Origin: Pseudomonadota bacterium
GTDB taxonomy: Bacteria; Pseudomonadota; Gammaproteobacteria; Acidiferrobacterales; Acidiferrobacteraceae
Assembly (NCBI GenBank): GCA_021794595.1
Contig: JAJYQN010000047.1
Span: forward strand, 78,145 to 142,144
DNA: 64,000 nucleotides
Direction: 5' to 3'
The notes beneath the pieces were generated by a model that was given only the letters and a program-made list of their open reading frames with translations, had not been told where the DNA came from and searched no databases. A program made the position numbers and the translations under genes. Within the stretch, counting starts at the first letter, position 1. Each line of letters starts with the position of its first letter. This document shows positions 58,815 to 64,000 of the stretch, in pieces.

Positions 58815-59160
58815 TTTGATACGAGATGCGTTAGACCAGGCCAAGGCCGAAGATGTCGTGGTGCTCGACGTTCGGATGCTGACTGACATTGCCGATTATA
58901 TGATCATCGCAAGCGGGACTTCGACGCGGCACGTCGCCTCGACCGGCCGCAAGGTCGATGATCTTCTCCGTGAGCATGGTCATAAGTCGCAAGGGATGGA
59001 AGGCTTGGGTGGCGGAGAGTGGGTTTTGATCGATTTTGGTGATGTGATTGTGCATGTCATGCACCCCACGACGCGCGCTTTTTACGCCCTTGAGAAATTG
59101 TGGTCGGAAGAATTCGGCATCCAGGGCGCACAAAGGCGCGAGAGTCGGCCGCGCCGCTGA
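58801..59160 (+). CDS. rsfS: Ribosome silencing factor
   Basis: DIADYMIIASGTSTRHVASTGRKVDDLLREHGHKSQGMEGLGGGEWVLIDFGDVIVHVMHPTTRAFYALEKLW. Confidence 0.97.
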   Translation: MTKCDLIRDALDQAKAEDVVVLDVRMLTDIADYMIIASGTSTRHVASTGRKVDDLLREHGHKSQGMEGLGGGEWVLIDFGDVIVHVMHPTTRAFYALEKLWSEEFGIQGAQRRESRPRR

Positions 59161-59636
59161 TGGCTATGCGGCTCTTGGCGGTGGGCACACGCATGCCGGC
59201 CTGGGTGACTGCTGGTTACAAGGAGTACGCGCGCCGGCTTTCTGGTCCCTATCGGCTGGATCTGACCGAGATCGTGCCTTCGCGGTGGACGAAGTCCGCG
59301 GACTTCGGGCGCTTAAAACGGGAAGAGGGGGAACGCTTGCTCGCAGCATTGCCAAGCACGCCCTTCGTGGTGGCCCTTGATGTTCGGGGGCGTATGCGTT
59401 CGAGCGAGGCCCTGGCGCGGGATTTGGGTGCTTGGCTTGCGACCGGACAGTCGGTGGCCTTCCTGGTGGGTGGCGCCGAGGGCCTTGCCGATGCCTGCCT
59501 GGAGGCGGCGGCCGAACGCTGGTCGCTGTCCCCTCTGATTCTACCGCATGCCCTCGTCCGGGTGGTGGTGGCCGAGCAGCTCTATCGCGCGTACAGCTTT
59601 TTGACAGGACAACCCTACCACCGAGGTTCCGATTGA
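59160..59636 (+). CDS. rlmH: 23S rRNA (pseudouridine1915-N3)-methyltransferase
   Basis: MAMRLLAVGTRMPAWVTAGYKEYARRL...FLVGGAEGLADACLEAAAERWSLSPLILPHALVRVVVAEQLYRAYSFLTGQPYHR. Confidence 0.96.
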   Translation: MAMRLLAVGTRMPAWVTAGYKEYARRLSGPYRLDLTEIVPSRWTKSADFGRLKREEGERLLAALPSTPFVVALDVRGRMRSSEALARDLGAWLATGQSVAFLVGGAEGLADACLEAAAERWSLSPLILPHALVRVVVAEQLYRAYSFLTGQPYHRGSD

Positions 59637-60202
59637 TCTATCTCGCGTCGACATCACCGCGTCGATCAGCGCTTCTTACGCAGATCGGGGTTTCGTTCGA
59701 GGTCCTCTCGCCCAATATCGACGAGGCCATAGCGGCGGATGAGGGGATTTTTCCGTACGTACGGCGCATGGCGCGAGAGAAGGCCTTGGCGGGACAGGCC
59801 GAGTGTCGGCGCCAGGCTCGGCCGGCCGCCCCGCTTTTAGCCGCCGACACCGTTGTCGTGATCGACGGGGATATCCTTCCTAAGCCTTTGAATCGAGACG
59901 AGGCCCGTTCCCAGCTCCAGCGCCTATCCGGGCGCGCGCATCTCGTGCACACCGCTTTGTGCCTCATGGGGCGTTCCTTCCATGAGACGGTGTCGACCAC
60001 TGTTGTGACCTTTAAGGTTTTAAGCGATGCCGAGATCGAGGCCTATTGCGCCACGGACGAGCCTTTGGGAAAGGCCGGCAGTTACGCCATTCAGGGACAA
60101 GGGGCGCTTTTCGTAAGCGGGCTCGTCGGCAGCTATTCGGGGGTGGTCGGCCTGCCACTCTACGAGTGTGGACAAGTCTTGCGCGCCGAGGGGGTGTTGT
60201 GA
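59633..60202 (+). CDS. Maf family nucleotide pyrophosphatase
   Basis: LIYLASTSPRRSALLTQIGVSFEVLSPNIDE...LLAADTVVVIDGDILPKP...GSYAIQGQGALFVSGLVGSYSGVVGLPLYE; TTG start. Confidence 0.95.
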   Translation: MIYLASTSPRRSALLTQIGVSFEVLSPNIDEAIAADEGIFPYVRRMAREKALAGQAECRRQARPAAPLLAADTVVVIDGDILPKPLNRDEARSQLQRLSGRAHLVHTALCLMGRSFHETVSTTVVTFKVLSDAEIEAYCATDEPLGKAGSYAIQGQGALFVSGLVGSYSGVVGLPLYECGQVLRAEGVL

Positions 60203-61632
60203 GCGAGGAGATCCTGATTAACGTGACCCCGCAAGAAACCCGTGTCGCCGTAGTCGAGAATGGCGTGTTGCAGGAGGTTCATATCGAACGAGCCACCCAC
60301 CGAGGTCTCGTGGGCAACATTTACAAGGGTCGAGTGTCGCGCTTCCTGCCGGGCATGCAGGCGGCCTTTGTCGATATCGGACTCGACCGGGCGGCCTTTT
60401 TGCAAACCGCGGAGATGAAGGTTGCGGAGGGCGGAGCGCCGGCGGCCCCAGTCGAGGGCCAGGATATTGTCGTGCAGGTGGTCAAGGATCCGATCGGCAG
60501 CAAAGGGGCGCGGCTGACCACGCAAATCAGCCTACCGGCTCGCTACGTCGTATACATGCCCGGTAGCGACCATATCGGTATCTCGCAAAAGATCGATAAC
60601 GAAGAGGAGCGCGAGCGACTGCGTGCCGCCGTGCGGGCCGCGATGGGCGAGGAGCCGGGCGGGCTGATTTTGCGGACGATGGCCGAGCAGGTCAGCGAAG
60701 AGGAGCTGAAAAGGGATATTCGCTATCTGCGTAAGCTCTGGCTGCGGCTTTCCGAGCGCCTCGCCCAGACCGAGAGCCGTGGGCTTATGCATGAGGACTT
60801 TTCCTTGGCCCTGCGCGCCATGCGCGACCTGGTGCGCGACAACGTCGAGACCGTGCGCATCGACTCGCGAGAGACTTATTACAAGGCCTTTGAGTTTGCC
60901 TCCGAGTTCGTTCCCGAGGTCGCTCCGCGGATCGAGTACTATCCGGGCGAGCGCCCGATTTTTGACCTCTACTCGGTCGAGGATGAGATTAAGCGCGCCC
61001 TTGAAGCGCGCGTTGCGTTGAAGTCGGGCGGTTATCTTGTGATCGACCAGACCGAGGCCATGACGACCATCGACGTCAATACCGGGACCTATGTCGGTCG
61101 TCGCAACCTCGAAGAGACGCTCTTTAAGACCAACCTCGAGGCGGCCCATGCGATTGCCCGGCAACTGCGCTTACGCAATCTCGGCGGGATGATCATCGTT
61201 GATTTTATCGACATGGTGGACTCGGACCACAAGCGCCAAGTGCTACGCGCCCTCGAGCGCGCCTTGGCCCACGATCGAGTCAAGGCTTCGGTGGCCGATA
61301 TGTCGTCTTTGGGCTTAGTCGAGATTACGCGCAAGAGGACCCGCGAAAGCCTCGAGCACTTGCTGTGCGAGCCCTGCCCGGCGTGTAAGGGGCGGGGTAT
61401 GTTAAAGACCACCGAGACCGTGAGCTATGAAATTTTTCGCGAGATCCTGCGCGAGGCGCGGCAGTTTGGCACAGACCAGTATCTCGTTGTGGCCTCCCAG
61501 GCGGTGGTCGACCGGCTTTTGGATGACCAGGCTCAAAGTCTCGCCAACCTTCAGGAATTTATCGGCAAGCCAATTCATTTGCAGGTGGAGCCGCTCTACA
61601 ACCAAGAAGAATTCGACGTTGTTTTGATTTAG
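60199..61632 (+). CDS. rng: Ribonuclease G
   Basis: EEILINVTPQETRVAVVENGVLQEVHIERATHRGLVGNIYKGRVSRFLPGMQAAFVDIG...TIDVNTGTYVGRRNLEETLFKTNLEAA...CEPCPACKGRG; GTG start. Confidence 0.97.
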   Translation: MSEEILINVTPQETRVAVVENGVLQEVHIERATHRGLVGNIYKGRVSRFLPGMQAAFVDIGLDRAAFLQTAEMKVAEGGAPAAPVEGQDIVVQVVKDPIGSKGARLTTQISLPARYVVYMPGSDHIGISQKIDNEEERERLRAAVRAAMGEEPGGLILRTMAEQVSEEELKRDIRYLRKLWLRLSERLAQTESRGLMHEDFSLALRAMRDLVRDNVETVRIDSRETYYKAFEFASEFVPEVAPRIEYYPGERPIFDLYSVEDEIKRALEARVALKSGGYLVIDQTEAMTTIDVNTGTYVGRRNLEETLFKTNLEAAHAIARQLRLRNLGGMIIVDFIDMVDSDHKRQVLRALERALAHDRVKASVADMSSLGLVEITRKRTRESLEHLLCEPCPACKGRGMLKTTETVSYEIFREILREARQFGTDQYLVVASQAVVDRLLDDQAQSLANLQEFIGKPIHLQVEPLYNQEEFDVVLI

Positions 61633-61721
61633 ATGGCGATCCATGGGCAGGAGATCGGGGGGTTCTCGAGACCGCCAAAGCGGCTCTGTTTAGCCGGCTT
61701 ATCTTGCGGCACAATGCCCTT

Positions 61722-64000
61722 ATGGTGAACGGCGTACAGAGGATACTGAGGTGGTGGCGGATGCGCAGTCGGGGCGCACGCTACGCACTGGCCTCGATGG
61801 CCGTGGCCGGCGGCTTGGCGGCGACAGTCGTTTTGACGAGCCCCTTGTGGCTCACCCCCATACTCCAAAGCGAAAAGCCGGTCTTGGAGGCCAAGATCGC
61901 GGCGGCGGTGGGCGCCCCGGTCCATACGGCCGCGCTCGGCGTGCGCCTGGGTTGGCGTTTGGGGTTTGCGGTTCGGGGTCTTGTTATCGGTGTGCGCTCA
62001 CGGCCCGCGGTGTCGATTCGGCGTGTCTATCTTGAACTGTCCTGGCTACGGTTATTGCGTGGAGAGCTGCGACCCGCCCTTTGGGCGGTGGACGGACTGC
62101 GCCTGAATCTGCGGAAGACCGCCTCGGGGTTTCATGTCGAGGGTCTGCCTCACCATAAAGCCCCGCCGTTTCACTGGCAATCGTTTTTGCGTCGACAGCC
62201 GGCCCTCAGTCTGGTCGATGCCCATATCGGCATCGCCTTGTCGCTCCATCGGCGCCTATCCTTCCGCCACCTGGACGCCTCCTGGGTCAATGGGATTCGC
62301 GGGCCCGTATTGCGGGTCGCGGCCGCGGTTCCGGGGGTATGCGGCCTTTGTGCCGTGCGCACGGAGTTTGACGGCCGCTCATTTCGGCCGGCGCGATTTC
62401 GCGGGGCGTTGGAGGCCTCGGTCCACGGGCTTCGGCTGAGCGCGCTTGCGCGACTCGTTCAGCGACCCGGGCTTCGGCTGTTGGCGGGTTCTGCGACTGG
62501 GCAGGTTTGGACGACCTGGCGGTATGGGTCCTTGGGGTTTGCCGGCGGCGAGGTTCATATCCATAGGCTGGTTCTTCCTGGCAACCGCGTGAGTCGGCTG
62601 ATGTCGGTCCCGCGCCTTTCGGGAAAGTTTAGCTTCAAGGCCGCCGGGCTCGGCCGCTTTCGATTCTATGCCGCCGACGTGCGGAGCACTTTCGGCGCGA
62701 TTGCTGCGCGGACCGGTACTCTCTACGTCGGCCGGCGCGGTCGCCACTGGCGCATTCAGGCTCACAGTATTGATTTGAAGCAGGCCGGTTATGTGGCCGC
62801 CCATCTTCGCCACCTGCCCCCGGCGCTTAAGCGCCTTCTCTCGTGGCGCCCCCGAGGCCGACTCCTGCACCTTCAGTTGCGCCTGCGCTCTGGATCATCT
62901 TGGCATTATCACGCGCAGACCCGATTTGTCGGTTTAGGCCTAAAGGGACCCCCTGGCGCCCCACGCTTCTCCGAGGCCTCAGGCACCTTGTTTGCGACCA
63001 CCACCGAAGGCCGCTTGGTCCTGACCGGTCTCCACGGCCCGGTACTCGTGCCAAAGACCATGCCGGGGTCGCTTACGGTTCGGGATGCCGCGGCCAAGGT
63101 GACTTGGCAAATCGCTGGGAACGGATTTTCTACAGAGGTGCCGGTCTTTCATCTGGCGACCACGGATGGCACGGTCGATGCGGCGCTGAGCGCTGTGGTC
63201 GTCAAGGGACAGAGCCCCCGAGTGCTTGTGGCCGTGGCCCTCCATGACGTCAATGTCGGGGCCTTAGGATCTTTGTATCCACGCTCCCTGCGGCCGCATT
63301 TGCGCCACTGGCTGCGGCGTACGATACGGGGTGGGGTCATTACCACCGGACAACTGACGTTAAAAGGGCCGCTTGCGCGCTTTCCGTTTCGCAAAGGGGG
63401 CGGTCTCTTCAGAGTTAAGCTCCATGTCGTGAATGGACGTTACCGGTTTTTACCGCGCTGGCCGGAGGCGCGCGCACTGAAGGTCACGGTCGGTCAGCAC
63501 GATGCCCTGCTATCGGTGAAGGGTTCAGGCCGACTCTCGGGCATGGCCGCGCATTTCTCGGTGGATGCCGGACCGCTCGGTACCCTCGGTGGAGTCGCCG
63601 TAGTGCGCGTCCGGGGGCGGGGTAACTTGACCCACTTGCTTGCCATCGTTTTGCCGCACGTGCACAAACGATTGCGCCGTTTTCTGCCACGAACGATCAC
63701 AGGACAAGGGCCCGCGCGACTTAAGCTTACCTTCCATATCCCGTTTCGGCACAAGATCCCTTTGACCCTACAGGGGGCTCTCGGGCTGAACGAGGCGCGC
63801 CTCAATTATCCGATACCCCAAGCTATTCTCCACTTCCGTAACTTGACGGGCCATATCGGCTTTACGCAAAAAGGGCCGGCCGCAGGACGGCTAAGCGGAG
63901 CGGTGCTCGGGGGGCCATTCGGGCTTCAGTTAAAAACCCGCGGCCCGACCTTGGTGGCTCGCGCGCACGGGGTCATGAGCGCCGCCGGCGTGGGCATGGT
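61722..64000 (+). CDS. yhdP: YhdP-like (AsmA/DUF3971) protein, 3' end beyond window
   Basis: Open frame from ATG 61722 to the window end: MVNGVQRILRWWRMRSRGARYALASMAVAGGLAATVVLTSPLWLTPILQSEKPVLEAKIAAAVGAPVHTAALGVRLGWRLG...; follows rng. Missing from ORF track because it has no stop. Confidence 0.85.
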   Translation, partial: MVNGVQRILRWWRMRSRGARYALASMAVAGGLAATVVLTSPLWLTPILQSEKPVLEAKIAAAVGAPVHTAALGVRLGWRLGFAVRGLVIGVRSRPAVSIRRVYLELSWLRLLRGELRPALWAVDGLRLNLRKTASGFHVEGLPHHKAPPFHWQSFLRRQPALSLVDAHIGIALSLHRRLSFRHLDASWVNGIRGPVLRVAAAVPGVCGLCAVRTEFDGRSFRPARFRGALEASVHGLRLSALARLVQRPGLRLLAGSATGQVWTTWRYGSLGFAGGEVHIHRLVLPGNRVSRLMSVPRLSGKFSFKAAGLGRFRFYAADVRSTFGAIAARTGTLYVGRRGRHWRIQAHSIDLKQAGYVAAHLRHLPPALKRLLSWRPRGRLLHLQLRLRSGSSWHYHAQTRFVGLGLKGPPGAPRFSEASGTLFATTTEGRLVLTGLHGPVLVPKTMPGSLTVRDAAAKVTWQIAGNGFSTEVPVFHLATTDGTVDAALSAVVVKGQSPRVLVAVALHDVNVGALGSLYPRSLRPHLRHWLRRTIRGGVITTGQLTLKGPLARFPFRKGGGLFRVKLHVVNGRYRFLPRWPEARALKVTVGQHDALLSVKGSGRLSGMAAHFSVDAGPLGTLGGVAVVRVRGRGNLTHLLAIVLPHVHKRLRRFLPRTITGQGPARLKLTFHIPFRHKIPLTLQGALGLNEARLNYPIPQAILHFRNLTGHIGFTQKGPAAGRLSGAVLGGPFGLQLKTRGPTLVARAHGVMSAAGVGM

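Noticed and set aside
1-64000. CRISPR arrays or rRNA operons
   Set aside because: No regularly spaced direct repeats of 20-40 nt, no cas-like ORFs and no rRNA-like sequence were noticed; no complete tRNA gene was recognised either.

Overview
The window is 64 kb of a moderately GC-rich proteobacterial chromosome. Gene content suggests an acidophilic, chemolithoautotrophic gammaproteobacterium of the Acidiferrobacter type (inference). (1) About 0-15 kb is an accessory region. It holds several toxin-antitoxin loci (HigB, PIN/CopG, HicB with decayed HicA, FitAB/VapBC), IS remnants (integrase-core IS, IS110, IS3, ISL3, IS4/Tn5-like), two GGDEF proteins, a tRNA-Met 3' fragment, an orphan DruA-like (DUF4338) gene, and a J-domain protein bracketed by two copies of a ~200-270 nt dispersed repeat. 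A third repeat copy interrupts the IS transposase. (2) About 14.6-24.4 kb holds DUF190-crcB, a hydrogenase-4-like (hyfC-E-F-G-I-B) membrane complex whose large subunit lacks the NiFe cysteine ligands, and a Cyc2-like porin-cytochrome c with an FNR-type palindrome upstream. (3) About 24.7-42 kb holds a Kch-type K+ channel, yihY, nrtR-nadA, nitroreductase/HxlR, sodB, an FKBP, cspA, glcDE/glcF, a BPH-type proteasome homologue, a second crcB and a class V aminotransferase. (4) About 42-51 kb holds a desaturase, a second DUF4338 remnant, miaB-phoH-ybeY-corC-lnt and Phd/VapC. (5) About 51.3-64 kb holds persulfide dioxygenase + Blh and leuS-lptE-holA-proA-nadD-rsfS-rlmH-maf-rng-yhdP, with yhdP running off the end. 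The best novelty candidates are the dispersed repeat family and the NiFe-ligand-free Hyf-like complex. All calls come from reading translations and motifs by eye; no database search was run.
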